A stretch of DNA of 64,000 bases from Aestuariivivens sediminis. GTDB lineage: Bacteria > Bacteroidota > Bacteroidia > Flavobacteriales > Flavobacteriaceae. This document shows positions 45,542 to 54,469 of this stretch, piece after piece (position 1 is the stretch's first letter; every line of letters begins with the position of its first letter). Where the stretch lies: NCBI RefSeq assembly GCF_022662105.1, contig NZ_JAKMCP010000005.1, positions 159,210-223,209 of the forward strand. Reading direction: 5' to 3'. The notes under the pieces were generated by a model. The model saw nothing but the letters and a program-made list of their open reading frames with translations, was not told the DNA's origin and searched no databases. Made by a program: the position numbers and the translations under genes.

Positions 45542-45600
45542 ATAATTTATAAAATAGCTGTTCAATTTGTTTTTAATGACAGATTGACTTAGAAAAATAC

Positions 45601-48051
45601 ATGAAGAAATCCAATTTTATAAGGTTTGACAGTTTGTCATTGCAGGAGTTTGATGAGAATTCCGAATTAATTCCACTAATGACACCAGAAGACGAAGAAG
45701 AAATTAATAATGAAGAACTTCCTGAAACCTTGCCTATTTTATCCTTGCGCAATACGGTTCTGTTTCCAGGCGTTGTCATCCCAATCACCGCAGGAAGAGA
45801 TAAATCCATTAAACTAATTAATGATGCCAATAAAGGCAGTAAGGTTATTGGGGTTGTTGCTCAAAAGGACGAATCAGTTGAAAACCCAAATGCACAGGAA
45901 ATTTATGGCACTGGTACAGTGGCGAGGATATTAAGGGTACTTAAAATGCCAGATGGTAACGTGACCGTTATTATTCAAGGAAAAAAGCGATTCCAGGTGG
46001 CTGAAGTACTTACTGAAGAGCCATATATGACGGCCACAATACGGGATTTGCCAGAGGCCAAACCAGCTTTAAACAATAAGGAATTTACAGCCATAATTGA
46101 ATCTATTAAGGATTTGGCTCTTCAAATTATTAAGGAGAATCCTAATATACCCAGCGAGGCCTCCTTTGCTATAAGGAATATTGAGAGTAATTCATTTCTA
46201 GTAAATTTTGTCTCTTCCAACATGAATCTTCCTGTAGAGGAAAAACAGAAATTGCTCGAAATGAACGATCTCAAAAGAAGAGCCCTTTCCACCCTTAAAT
46301 ATATGAATATAGAGTTTCAAAAATTGGAGCTTAGAAATGATATTCAATCCAAGGTTCAAATGGATATGAGCCAACAGCAGCGTGAGTATTTCTTACACCA
46401 GCAAATGAAAACCATTCAGGAAGAATTGGGAGGTGTGAGTCACGATCAGGAAATTGAGGAAATGAAGGTGCGTGCCAAGGAAAAACAATGGGATGAAAAA
46501 GTAGCCAAACATTTTGATAAGGAAATTGCCAAAATGCAACGCATGAATCCGCAGGTTGCAGAATATTCCATTCAAAGAAACTATTTAGACCTGTTTTTAG
46601 ATTTACCCTGGAATGAGTTCAGTGAGGACCAGTTCGATTTAAAGCGTGCCATGAAAATTTTGGATAGGGATCATTTTGGTCTGGAGGATGTTAAACGCCG
46701 TATTATTGAATATCTGGCGGTATTAAAACTTCGGAACGATATGAAGTCTCCTATCTTGTGCCTATATGGTCCTCCCGGAGTTGGTAAGACCTCCCTGGGT
46801 AAATCTATCGCTGAAGCTTTAGGCAGGGAATATGTGCGTATGTCACTGGGTGGTTTAAGGGATGAGGCAGAAATTCGGGGGCACCGTAAAACTTACATCG
46901 GGGCGATGCCCGGACGTGTCATACAAAGTATCAAAAAAGCGGGTACTTCAAACCCTGTTTTCGTATTGGATGAAATAGATAAATTATCCAATTCACATCA
47001 AGGTGATCCCGCCTCGGCCATGCTGGAGGTATTGGATCCAGAACAAAACAATGAGTTTTATGACAACTTCCTTGAAATGGGATATGACCTGTCCAAAGTG
47101 ATGTTCATAGCTACATCGAACAGTTTAAATACCATTCAGCCCGCATTGCTAGACCGCATGGAAATTATCAATGTAACAGGATATACCATTGAGGAAAAAG
47201 TAGAGATTGCTAAACGTCATTTATTACCCAAACAATTAAAAGAACACGGATTAAACACATCACATTTAAAAATTGGGAAACGTCAATTAGAAAAGATCGT
47301 TGAGGGTTACACGCGTGAGTCGGGTGTACGTGGTCTTGAAAAACAAATAGCAAAAATGGTACGCTATGCTGCCAAAAATATTGCCATGGAGGAGGACTAT
47401 AATATTAAGGTAACCAATGAAGATATTGTCGAAGTTCTTGGCGGGCCGAAATTAGAACGTGATAAATACGAGAATAATAATGTGGCAGGTGTTGTAACCG
47501 GTTTGGCTTGGACACGTGTCGGTGGTGATATTTTGTTTATAGAATCCATCTTATCTAAAGGTAAAGGTAATTTAAGTATTACGGGTAACTTGGGTAACGT
47601 CATGAAAGAATCGGCAACCATAGCCTTGCAATACATTAAATCCAATGCTCAGATCCTTGGCATAAACCCCAATGTATTTGACAAGTATAACGTACATATT
47701 CATGTTCCTGAAGGCGCAACTCCAAAAGACGGGCCAAGTGCCGGAATCACGATGCTAACCTCTTTAGTATCCCTTTTTACACAGAAAAAAGTAAAGAAAA
47801 GTTTGGCTATGACAGGTGAGATTACATTACGTGGCAAAGTTTTGCCGGTTGGTGGTATTAAAGAAAAGATTTTAGCCGCTAAACGGGCACGGATTAAGGA
47901 AATTCTATTGTGTGAAGACAACCGACGCGATATTGAAGAAATTAAGCAGGAATACTTAAAAGGATTGACCTTTCATTACGTATCTGATATGAGTGAAGTT
48001 ATAGATATTGCTATAACCAATCAAAAGGTAAAAAATGCGAAGAAGCTATAA
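45601..48051 (+). CDS. lon: ATP-dependent Lon protease
   Basis: The 816-residue protein is a full-length LonA. An N-terminal substrate-binding domain (about 40-240, beginning [17 protein letters not shown]) is followed by a coiled coil, then an AAA+ module with Walker [10 protein letters not shown] from G390 and Walker [11 protein letters not shown]. The C-terminal protease domain has catalytic S713 in [10 protein letters not shown] and lysine K754 in GGIKEK. Lon degrades misfolded and short-lived regulatory proteins in the cytosol. The acidic N-terminal extension of about 40 residues is common in Bacteroidota Lon. A strong terminator follows directly. Confidence 0.97.
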   Translation: MKKSNFIRFDSLSLQEFDENSELIPLMTPEDEEEINNEELPETLPILSLRNTVLFPGVVIPITAGRDKSIKLINDANKGSKVIGVVAQKDESVENPNAQEIYGTGTVARILRVLKMPDGNVTVIIQGKKRFQVAEVLTEEPYMTATIRDLPEAKPALNNKEFTAIIESIKDLALQIIKENPNIPSEASFAIRNIESNSFLVNFVSSNMNLPVEEKQKLLEMNDLKRRALSTLKYMNIEFQKLELRNDIQSKVQMDMSQQQREYFLHQQMKTIQEELGGVSHDQEIEEMKVRAKEKQWDEKVAKHFDKEIAKMQRMNPQVAEYSIQRNYLDLFLDLPWNEFSEDQFDLKRAMKILDRDHFGLEDVKRRIIEYLAVLKLRNDMKSPILCLYGPPGVGKTSLGKSIAEALGREYVRMSLGGLRDEAEIRGHRKTYIGAMPGRVIQSIKKAGTSNPVFVLDEIDKLSNSHQGDPASAMLEVLDPEQNNEFYDNFLEMGYDLSKVMFIATSNSLNTIQPALLDRMEIINVTGYTIEEKVEIAKRHLLPKQLKEHGLNTSHLKIGKRQLEKIVEGYTRESGVRGLEKQIAKMVRYAAKNIAMEEDYNIKVTNEDIVEVLGGPKLERDKYENNNVAGVVTGLAWTRVGGDILFIESILSKGKGNLSITGNLGNVMKESATIALQYIKSNAQILGINPNVFDKYNVHIHVPEGATPKDGPSAGITMLTSLVSLFTQKKVKKSLAMTGEITLRGKVLPVGGIKEKILAAKRARIKEILLCEDNRRDIEEIKQEYLKGLTFHYVSDMSEVIDIAITNQKVKNAKKL

Positions 48052-48070
48052 ACACTGTTTGGTGACACAA

Positions 48071-48095
48071 CCTCGACCTTGGTCGAGGTTTTTTT
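48071..48095 (+). terminator. Intrinsic terminator of lon
   Basis: CCTCGACC (48071-48078), loop TT, GGTCGAGG (48081-48088), then seven Ts (48089-48095). It is a perfect GC-rich stem just 20 bases after the lon stop. Confidence 0.92.
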
Positions 48096-48218
48096 GTATA
48101 CTTTATTTTCTCAATTTAATTCACAATCGTTTTCTAAAACATTACTTTTAAATTATTTCTTTGAATCTAAAGGAATCTTATTCCTCTAAAATAAAAAACT
48201 GGTGCTGCCGTTTTAAGA

Positions 48219-48226
48219 TAGATTTG
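48219..48226 (+). promoter_or_regulatory. -7 element of the porQ promoter
   Basis: TAGATTTG fits TAnnTTTG and lies 18 bases before the porQ ATG at 48245. No good TTG lies upstream. The element falls inside a longer open frame starting at a TTG at 48161, which argues for the shorter porQ. Confidence 0.4.
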
Positions 48227-48244
48227 TTTACTTTGCGCCTTACT

Positions 48245-49267
48245 ATGTTAAAGAAAAGTGTCAAATGGTTTTGTATGTTGGTTGGTCTAATATCCAATGC
48301 ACAAGTTGGAGGAGAGGCTACCTATCAATTCTTGAATTTGGTGTCCTCACCAAGACAAGCGGCCCTGGGTGGCAAGGTACTTACCAATGTCGATTATGAT
48401 GTGACACAAGGCTTATTTAATCCGGCTACCATAAATGTAGAAATGGACAATCAATTGGCTATCAATTACATCAGTTATTTAGGAGGAATTGGTTACGGTA
48501 CGGCGTCTTATGCTTACACTGTGGATCGACGAACCCAAACTTTTCATGCCGGCATGACCTATATTAATTATGGCTCTTTTGACGGTTATGATGAAAATGG
48601 TAATCCTACAGGGTCCTTTACAGGCAACGAAGCGGCTTTATCTTTTGGCTATGCACTTCAAATCGGGTATTCCGACTTCTATTTTGGGGCTAATGTAAAG
48701 TTTATAACCTCTAAACTGGAACAATATAATTCTTTGGGTATGGCATGTGATTTGGGCTTGCTTTATATCAATGAAAACCTTGATTTTCATGCAGCTTTAG
48801 CTATAAGGAATTTAGGCACACAATTAAAAACTTATGCGGGATTAAATGAACCATTACCATTTGAAGTCGATTTTGGGATGTCACAAACTTTAGAGCATGT
48901 GCCTATTCGTTGGCATGTTACCTTAGAGAATTTACAAGATTGGCCCATTGGTAGGCCTAATCCGGCAAGGACTACAAGTGATTTATCAGGTAACCAAACC
49001 GAAGAAAACATTGGGTTTTTGGGTCAGGTTATTAGACATACCATTTTAGGCGCAGAGTTATTTCCTGAAAAAGGATTTAATATACGTTTGGGGTATAATT
49101 TTCGAAGGGCAGAAGAGCTACGGATTGTAGATCAAAGAAATTTTTCCGGTTTATCGGCTGGTATTGCAATTAAAATGAATAAAATGCGCTTTAGCTACAC
49201 ACATGCAAAATACACAAGCGCAGCTAACGCTAATTTTTTTGGATTACAAATAGATTTAAACAGATAA
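48245..49267 (+). CDS. porQ: Type IX secretion system protein PorQ
   Basis: The 340-residue protein has a signal peptide (MLKKSVKWFCMLVGLISNAQ). A PorV-like outer-membrane barrel follows, starting GGEATYQFLNLVSSPRQAALGGK, the PorQ signature, with NPATINVEMDNQLAINYISY next. PorQ with PorU, PorV and PorZ forms the attachment complex that cleaves T9SS sorting signals and links cargo to the surface. The ATG at 48245 is preferred over a non-ATG 28 codons upstream because the signal peptide begins there. It precedes cmk, a neighbour I recall for porQ in other Bacteroidota. Confidence 0.9.
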   Translation: MLKKSVKWFCMLVGLISNAQVGGEATYQFLNLVSSPRQAALGGKVLTNVDYDVTQGLFNPATINVEMDNQLAINYISYLGGIGYGTASYAYTVDRRTQTFHAGMTYINYGSFDGYDENGNPTGSFTGNEAALSFGYALQIGYSDFYFGANVKFITSKLEQYNSLGMACDLGLLYINENLDFHAALAIRNLGTQLKTYAGLNEPLPFEVDFGMSQTLEHVPIRWHVTLENLQDWPIGRPNPARTTSDLSGNQTEENIGFLGQVIRHTILGAELFPEKGFNIRLGYNFRRAEELRIVDQRNFSGLSAGIAIKMNKMRFSYTHAKYTSAANANFFGLQIDLNR

Positions 49268-49411
49268 GGACTATAGTTATAATGAATTTAAAAGGACTTA
49301 AAGACTTTACTGTGATAATAACGGAATTCCCTTGAATCAAATGAATTTCCTTTGGAACCTTATATGTCTTGGTATTTTATTTGAGTATTTTTGATGGATC
49401 AACACAAAATA

Positions 49412-50104
49412 ATGGACAAAATAACAATTGCTATTGATGGATTTTCATCAACTGGTAAAAGTACAGTTGCCAAGCAATTGGCCAAACATTTGGGGTATGT
49501 TTATGTGGATTCTGGTGCCATGTACAGAGCTGTAACCTATTTTGCCATGGAACAAGGATTTATCGATAAGAATCATTTTGACGTATCAGGTTTGATATCA
49601 AAACTGAATGAAGTTAAGATTTCCCTGAAATATAATGATGAATTGGGGTATTCAGAAATGTTTTTAAATGGAGATAACGTCGAAAAAAAAATTCGTACAC
49701 TAGAAGTCTCTGAAAATGTGAGTCTTGTAGCTGCTGTCCCGGAGATCCGTGCCCAATTAGTAAAGCATCAAAAAAACATGGGAGCCGAAAAAGGTGTGGT
49801 TATGGACGGACGAGATATCGGTACGGTGGTTTTTCCCAATGCTGAATTAAAATTGTTTATGACAGCTTCACCGGAAACAAGAGCAATCAGGAGATATAAT
49901 GAACTTAAACAACGTGGTGATGACGTTACCTATGAGGCCGTTCTAAAAAACATTCAGGACAGGGACTTTATTGATTCCAACAGAAAGGATTCCCCTTTAG
50001 TTAAAGCGTCAGATGCAATTGAAATTGACAATTCCCATATGTCTAAGGAACAACAATTTGAGATTATCTTAAATTTGGTGAATAAGACTTTAAAATCCTC
50101 ATAA
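49412..50104 (+). CDS. cmk: Cytidylate kinase
   Basis: The 230-residue enzyme begins MDKITIAIDGFSSTGKSTVA with a P-loop, followed by YVDSGAMYRAVTYFA, MDGRDIGTVVFPNAELK and the lid with RDFIDSNRKDSPL. It phosphorylates CMP and dCMP to diphosphates using ATP in the cytosol. The ATG at 49412 matches the usual N-terminus; an earlier ATG at 49394 would add six residues (MDQHKI). The distance from porQ is about 145 bases, so they may have separate promoters. Confidence 0.93.
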   Translation: MDKITIAIDGFSSTGKSTVAKQLAKHLGYVYVDSGAMYRAVTYFAMEQGFIDKNHFDVSGLISKLNEVKISLKYNDELGYSEMFLNGDNVEKKIRTLEVSENVSLVAAVPEIRAQLVKHQKNMGAEKGVVMDGRDIGTVVFPNAELKLFMTASPETRAIRRYNELKQRGDDVTYEAVLKNIQDRDFIDSNRKDSPLVKASDAIEIDNSHMSKEQQFEIILNLVNKTLKSS

Positions 50105-50188
50105 CCTGAAAATTTAAATAAGTAAAAAAAACAAGACTTTACACTTATTTTTTGGCATTCCATATTAGGTGTTTCATTAAAAAAACAT

Positions 50189-50196
50189 TACTTTTG
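50189..50196 (+). promoter_or_regulatory. -7 element of the rpsA promoter
   Basis: TACTTTTG matches TAnnTTTG. The predicted transcript starts near 50203 and has a leader of about 160 bases, unusually long compared with the 10-25 bases seen for other promoters in this window. No TTG at the ideal distance was found. Confidence 0.45.
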
Positions 50197-50216
50197 CACT
50201 CCTTTTAGCGGATTAT

Positions 50217-50348
50217 CGGAAAATAAAAGGAAACGAGTTTAAAAATAGATAATAACACTTCTGTGTGTTAAGCGCTTAATTTTCCGAAACATGCAGAATA
50301 CAAATCACAATGTTTGGGCTTATCCATAAGCATGGGTAGAACACATTG
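50217..50348 (+). promoter_or_regulatory. Structured 5' leader of rpsA
   Basis: Several inverted repeats lie in the leader. CGGAAAAT (50217-50224) pairs with ATTTTCCG (50279-50286). AACAC (50254-50258) pairs with GTGTT (50265-50269), overlapping the palindrome TTAAGCGCTTAA (50268-50279), so the two are alternatives. CAATGT (50308-50313) pairs with ACATTG (50343-50348) around an inner hairpin GCTTAT-CC-ATAAGC (50318-50331). The last structure ends 13 bases before the ATG, and there is no Shine-Dalgarno site. In E. coli S1 represses its own translation through leader hairpins; a similar role here is inference. Confidence 0.5.
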
Positions 50349-50361
50349 TTTAATTAACTAA

Positions 50362-52206
50362 ATGGCTGAAAAAGCAAAACAAGCTGAGGTTGAATCAACT
50401 GAAGCAATTGAAGTAAAAACTGCTGAGGCTCCCGCAGTATCGGAAGCTCAAGCAAATCCTGAAAAATTCTTAAAAGATTTTAACTGGCACAATTATCAGG
50501 AAGGAATTGATGAAGTTGATGACAAACAACTAAAAGAATTCGAAAAACTTGTAGCAGAAAATTTTGTTGACACCTTGGATAATGAAGTGGTAGAAGGTAC
50601 GGTTATACATATTACCGACCGTGATGCCATTATCGATATCAATGCAAAGTCTGAGGGTGTGATATCTTTAAATGAATTTCGTTACAATCCAAATTTAAAA
50701 GTAGGTGATAAAGTTGAGGTATTAATTGATGTTCGTGAGGATGCGACAGGGCAATTGGTATTATCTCACCGAAAAGCTCGAGTAATAAAGGCCTGGGATC
50801 GTATTAACAAAGCACACGAAACAGGAGAGATTGTTAATGGTTTTGTAAAATGCAGAACCAAGGGTGGAATGATCGTCGATGTATTTGGTATTGAAGCGTT
50901 CTTACCTGGTTCACAAATTGATGTTAAACCTATCCGGGACTACGATCAGTATGTGAATAAAACCATGGAATTCAAGGTTGTAAAAATTAATCATGAATTT
51001 AAGAATGTCGTTGTATCTCATAAAGCTTTAATTGAAGCTGATATTGAGGAACAAAAGAAAGAAATCATTGGTCAACTGGAGAAAGGACAAGTTTTGGAGG
51101 GTGTTGTTAAAAATATTACTTCATACGGTGTGTTTATTGATCTTGGAGGTGTAGATGGATTAATCCACATTACGGATTTATCTTGGTCTAGAATTAACCA
51201 TCCCAATGAGATCGTAGAGTTAGACGAAAAACTTAATGTTGTGATTTTGGATTTCGATGAGGACAAGTCACGAATCCAGTTAGGACTAAAACAATTAAGC
51301 AAGCATCCATGGGAGGCTTTGGCGGATGAAGTTAAAGTAGGTGATAAAGTAAAAGGAAAGGTAGTTGTAATTGCCGATTACGGAGCCTTTATTGAAGTCG
51401 CCGATGGTGTGGAAGGATTAATCCATGTATCTGAAATGTCTTGGTCTACACACCTGCGTTCAGCTCAAGACTTTGTTTCTGTAGGTGATGAAGTTGAGGC
51501 TGTTATCTTGACTCTGGACAGGGAGGACCGTAAGATGTCTTTAGGTATTAAGCAATTAACTCCAGATCCTTGGACGGATATTACTGCTAAATACCCTGTA
51601 GGATCACACCATAAGGGTATCGTGCGTAACTTCACAAACTTTGGAGTATTTGTTGAGTTGGAAGAGGGCATTGATGGACTGATTTATATTTCAGACTTAT
51701 CATGGACCAAGAAAATCAAACATCCAAGTGAGTTCTGTGCTGTAGGAGATACCTTGGACGTTGTCGTTTTGGAGTTGGATGTTGAAGGTCGTAAACTCAG
51801 TTTAGGACATAAGCAAACCACCGAAAATCCATGGGACAAATATGAAAAAGAATTTGCCTTAAATACTATTCATAAATCAAAAATTGCCGAAATAGTAGAT
51901 AAAGGCGCAACCGTTGCATTTAATGAGGATATTGTAGCATTTGTGCCATCGCGTCACCTTGAGAAAGAAGATGGTTCTGCCCTTAAAAAAGGGGAAGAAG
52001 CTGATTTTAAAATCATTGAATTTAATAAGGAATTCAAGCGTGTTGTTGCTTCACATACTGCTGTATTTAAGGCAGAAGAAGCGAAAATTGTAAAGCAGGC
52101 CGCGAGAAAAGCTGAAGCTGCGGCTGCAGAGGCCAAACCAACTTTGGGTGATGCTAACGATGCTTTACAAGCGTTAAAAGATAAAATGGACGGAAAGAAA
52201 AAATAA
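50362..52206 (+). CDS. rpsA: 30S ribosomal protein S1
   Basis: The 614-residue protein has six S1 (OB-fold) repeats. They begin near VVEGTVIHITDRDAIIDI, GEIVNGFVKCRTKGG, GQVLEGVVKNITSYGVFI, GDKVKGKVVVIADYGAFI, SHHKGIVRNFTNFGVFVE and IHKSKIAEIVDKGATVAF. Repeats 3-5 share the GLIHITDLSW-type ending typical of mRNA-binding repeats. S1 binds the 30S subunit and unfolds mRNA leaders, which matters especially in Bacteroidota, where Shine-Dalgarno pairing is rare. An acidic N-terminal tail (about 45 residues) and an Ala/Lys-rich C-terminal tail are lineage-typical. It is monocistronic, with its own terminator. Confidence 0.96.
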   Translation: MAEKAKQAEVESTEAIEVKTAEAPAVSEAQANPEKFLKDFNWHNYQEGIDEVDDKQLKEFEKLVAENFVDTLDNEVVEGTVIHITDRDAIIDINAKSEGVISLNEFRYNPNLKVGDKVEVLIDVREDATGQLVLSHRKARVIKAWDRINKAHETGEIVNGFVKCRTKGGMIVDVFGIEAFLPGSQIDVKPIRDYDQYVNKTMEFKVVKINHEFKNVVVSHKALIEADIEEQKKEIIGQLEKGQVLEGVVKNITSYGVFIDLGGVDGLIHITDLSWSRINHPNEIVELDEKLNVVILDFDEDKSRIQLGLKQLSKHPWEALADEVKVGDKVKGKVVVIADYGAFIEVADGVEGLIHVSEMSWSTHLRSAQDFVSVGDEVEAVILTLDREDRKMSLGIKQLTPDPWTDITAKYPVGSHHKGIVRNFTNFGVFVELEEGIDGLIYISDLSWTKKIKHPSEFCAVGDTLDVVVLELDVEGRKLSLGHKQTTENPWDKYEKEFALNTIHKSKIAEIVDKGATVAFNEDIVAFVPSRHLEKEDGSALKKGEEADFKIIEFNKEFKRVVASHTAVFKAEEAKIVKQAARKAEAAAAEAKPTLGDANDALQALKDKMDGKKK

Positions 52207-52270
52207 TTTTTCCCAATAAGCAAAGTCTAAGCGTTATTGTAGTGCCATCGACGGGTCTCAACAATTTTTA

Positions 52271-52299
52271 AAGCCTTCAATTTAATTGGAGGCTTTTTT
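52271..52299 (+). terminator. Intrinsic terminator after rpsA
   Basis: AAGCCTTCAA (52271-52280), loop TTTAA, TTGGAGGCTT (52286-52295), with a T-run to 52299. One T-G wobble interrupts the stem. It lies 65 bases after the rpsA stop. Confidence 0.85.
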
Positions 52300-52410
52300 G
52301 TTTTTTGGCCTTTAAAAAATCTTTTGCGAATGCAAGAATATATCCACGTATGTAAAAAAACCAATCACTAATAACTAATCCTCATAACCAAAATATAAAA
52401 ATTTTTACCT

Positions 52411-52418
52411 TACCTTTG
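52411..52418 (+). promoter_or_regulatory. -7 element of the pyrR promoter
   Basis: TACCTTTG matches TAnnTTTG and lies 25 bases before the pyrR ATG. No upstream TTG at the right spacing was seen. Confidence 0.35.
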
Positions 52419-52443
52419 TGGTCCAGATACGTTTGGATAAAAT

Positions 52444-52983
52444 ATGAGTCAGAAAGTTTTACTTAACGCGAAAGAGGTAAACATCATTCTTCACCGATTG
52501 GCTTGTCAATTAATCGAAAAACACACAGATTTTTCCAACACCGTTTTAATAGGTTTGCAACCCAGAGGCATATATCTAGCCAATCGTATAGCTAAAATTT
52601 TAAAGGAAGATTACAACATAAGACAGATTTCTCTGGGCTATTTGGATATCACCTTTTATCGGGATGACTTTCGACGAGGGGATAAAACGTTGGCAGCCAA
52701 TACCACAGAAATAAATTTTATAGTGGAAGGCAAGAACGTTGTATTTATAGATGATGTTCTGTATACTGGGAGAAGTATAAGAGCTGCATTAACTGCCATT
52801 CAGTCCTTTGGCAGACCGAATGAAATTGAACTGTTGGCACTTATTGATAGACGATTTAGTCGTCATTTGCCGATTCAACCCGATTATATGGGGAGACAGG
52901 TTGATGTCATAAATGAGGAAAAAGTAAAAGTAAACTGGATAGAAAACGATAAAGAAGATGCCGTTTATCTTATAGAAAAATAA
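52444..52983 (+). CDS. pyrR: PyrR bifunctional regulator/uracil phosphoribosyltransferase
   Basis: The 179-residue protein has the type I phosphoribosyltransferase fold, with the PRPP-binding motif VVFIDDVLYTGRSIRAAL. The N-terminal LNAKEVNIILHRLACQLIE and mid-segment GLQPRGIYLANRI are typical of PyrR. In Bacillus PyrR binds pyr mRNA to attenuate it, and it also makes UMP from uracil and PRPP. No PyrR-type anti-terminator loop was recognised before pyrR or pyrB here, so RNA-binding control in this organism is not supported by sequence. pyrB follows 155 bases downstream. Confidence 0.92.
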   Translation: MSQKVLLNAKEVNIILHRLACQLIEKHTDFSNTVLIGLQPRGIYLANRIAKILKEDYNIRQISLGYLDITFYRDDFRRGDKTLAANTTEINFIVEGKNVVFIDDVLYTGRSIRAALTAIQSFGRPNEIELLALIDRRFSRHLPIQPDYMGRQVDVINEEKVKVNWIENDKEDAVYLIEK

Positions 52984-52999
52984 GGATTCAGTCAGAAGT

Positions 53000-53065
53000 A
53001 TGCGATGGAATGTATGGCTAGTACTGATTTCGATTTCTTTCCTGATAATTAAGAGAAGAGACTAA
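53000..53065 (+). CDS. Possible 21-residue hydrophobic peptide between pyrR and pyrB
   Basis: An ATG at 53000 opens the frame MRWNVWLVLISISFLIIKRR plus D and a TAA stop. It reads as one short hydrophobic helix with positively charged ends, plausible as a membrane micropeptide. It occupies the pyrR-pyrB gap and lies before the putative pyrB promoter. The length is within chance, so confidence is low. Confidence 0.2.
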   Translation: MRWNVWLVLISISFLIIKRRD

Positions 53066-53090
53066 ATTAAGCAAGAATAAAGAACAGTAG

Positions 53091-53122
53091 TTTGATTATT
53101 TAAAAGATGAGAGTAACCTTTA
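53091..53122 (+). promoter_or_regulatory. Putative promoter of pyrB
   Basis: TTTG (53091-53094), 19 bases, then TAACCTTTA (53114-53122). The spacing is ideal, but the -7 element is one base longer than TAnnTTTG and ends in A. The pyrB ATG lies 17 bases further on. Confidence 0.3.
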
Positions 53123-53138
53123 ACCATTAACTGTAAAA

Positions 53139-54068
53139 ATGAGTGAATTAAGTGTCGATCACTTATTAGGAATAAAATATCTGAACAAGGCAGATATTGA
53201 ACTTATTTTCAATACGGCAGATCATTTTAAGGAAGTGATTAATCGACCGATTAAAAAAGTACCTTCCCTTAGGGATATTACTATTGCCAATTTATTTTTT
53301 GAAAACTCTACCCGAACGAAACTATCCTTTGAATTGGCTGAGAAACGATTATCTGCAGATGTACTGAATTTTTCTTCGGCCCAATCCTCCGTAAAAAAGG
53401 GTGAAACCTTAATAGATACTGTAAATAACATCTTATCGATGAAAGTGGATATGGTCGTAATGCGTCATCCCAGTCCGGGAGCTGGGGTGTTTTTATCCAA
53501 ACATGTAAAAGCCAGTATCATTAATGCCGGTGATGGCGCCCATGAACATCCTACTCAGGCTCTTTTGGATTCATTCTCCATTAGGGAAAAATTAGGAAGC
53601 GTTAGAGGCAAAAAAGTTGTTATAGTGGGCGATATACTGCACAGTCGTGTGGCATTGTCTAACATTTATGCCTTACAACTTCAAGGGGCTGAGGTCATGG
53701 TTTGCGGACCTAAGACGTTAATTCCCAAATTTATAGATAAATTAGGAGTGATGGTTGAGACCAATTTGAGAACTGCATTAAACTGGTGTGATGTTGCAAA
53801 CATGCTACGTGTACAAAACGAGCGTATGGATGTTAGCTATTTTCCATCTACAAGGGAATATACACAACAATTTGGTGTTAATAAGGTGTTGTTGGATTCA
53901 CTCGACAAAGATATTGTGATCATGCATCCCGGGCCGATCAACCGGGGAGTTGAAATAACAAGTGATGTAGCCGATTCTAAGCAATCCATTATTTTGGATC
54001 AGGTACAAAATGGGGTAGCTGTTAGAATGGCAGTAATTTATTTATTGGCGTCGAAAATAAAACAGTAG
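53139..54068 (+). CDS. pyrB: Aspartate carbamoyltransferase catalytic subunit
   Basis: The 309-residue enzyme has the carbamoyl-phosphate motif ENSTRTKLSFELAEKRL, the HPTQALLDSF substrate loop and the aspartate-side PGPINRGVEI near the end. It condenses carbamoyl phosphate with aspartate in the second step of pyrimidine synthesis. No pyrI regulatory subunit is next to it, so it may act as an unregulated trimer or be controlled through PyrR. It is followed by a small gene 3 bases later, so at least those two share a transcript. Confidence 0.95.
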   Translation: MSELSVDHLLGIKYLNKADIELIFNTADHFKEVINRPIKKVPSLRDITIANLFFENSTRTKLSFELAEKRLSADVLNFSSAQSSVKKGETLIDTVNNILSMKVDMVVMRHPSPGAGVFLSKHVKASIINAGDGAHEHPTQALLDSFSIREKLGSVRGKKVVIVGDILHSRVALSNIYALQLQGAEVMVCGPKTLIPKFIDKLGVMVETNLRTALNWCDVANMLRVQNERMDVSYFPSTREYTQQFGVNKVLLDSLDKDIVIMHPGPINRGVEITSDVADSKQSIILDQVQNGVAVRMAVIYLLASKIKQ

Positions 54069-54071
54069 ATT

Positions 54072-54404
54072 ATGATATTAGATCAAAATGAGAATATTTC
54101 TCTAATAACCCAAGAAAAAGCTTCAATAATCGAATTGGTAAAAAAAATACAGACCGTTTATCCCAAAATCAAAAACAATAATGTGATCATTACATTAACC
54201 TCAATAAAGAAGATACATACTCGAGATATTATTGAGTTTTTACAACTATCCAATACCCATAGGGCTGCCAAGCATTCATTTGTAATTGTTACCGATAAAA
54301 TTGATTTAGATGAAATTCCAGATGAAATAGTGGTAGTGCCAACAATACAAGAAGCCTATGACATTATTGAAATGGAAGAAATTGAACGCGATTTAGGCTT
54401 TTAA
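54072..54404 (+). CDS. Small conserved protein, STAS-like fold proposed
   Basis: The 110-residue protein has alternating strands and helices: NVIITLTSIKKIHTRDIIEF, SFVIVTDKIDLDEIPDEIVV and PTIQEAYDIIEMEEIERDLGF. This layout resembles STAS/SpoIIAA-like domains, but no phosphorylatable serine in the usual position is evident. It sits 3 bases after pyrB and 65 bases before rnz, both on the same strand. I recall such small proteins next to rnz in flavobacteria being given a ribonuclease Z label; it has no metal-binding motif. The function is not assigned. Confidence 0.65.
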   Translation: MILDQNENISLITQEKASIIELVKKIQTVYPKIKNNNVIITLTSIKKIHTRDIIEFLQLSNTHRAAKHSFVIVTDKIDLDEIPDEIVVVPTIQEAYDIIEMEEIERDLGF

Positions 54405-54469
54405 TAAGTTTGTTGTTTATGTGTTTGTCGATTTGTCAATACCGCTTTACAACATAACATACATTTTGC

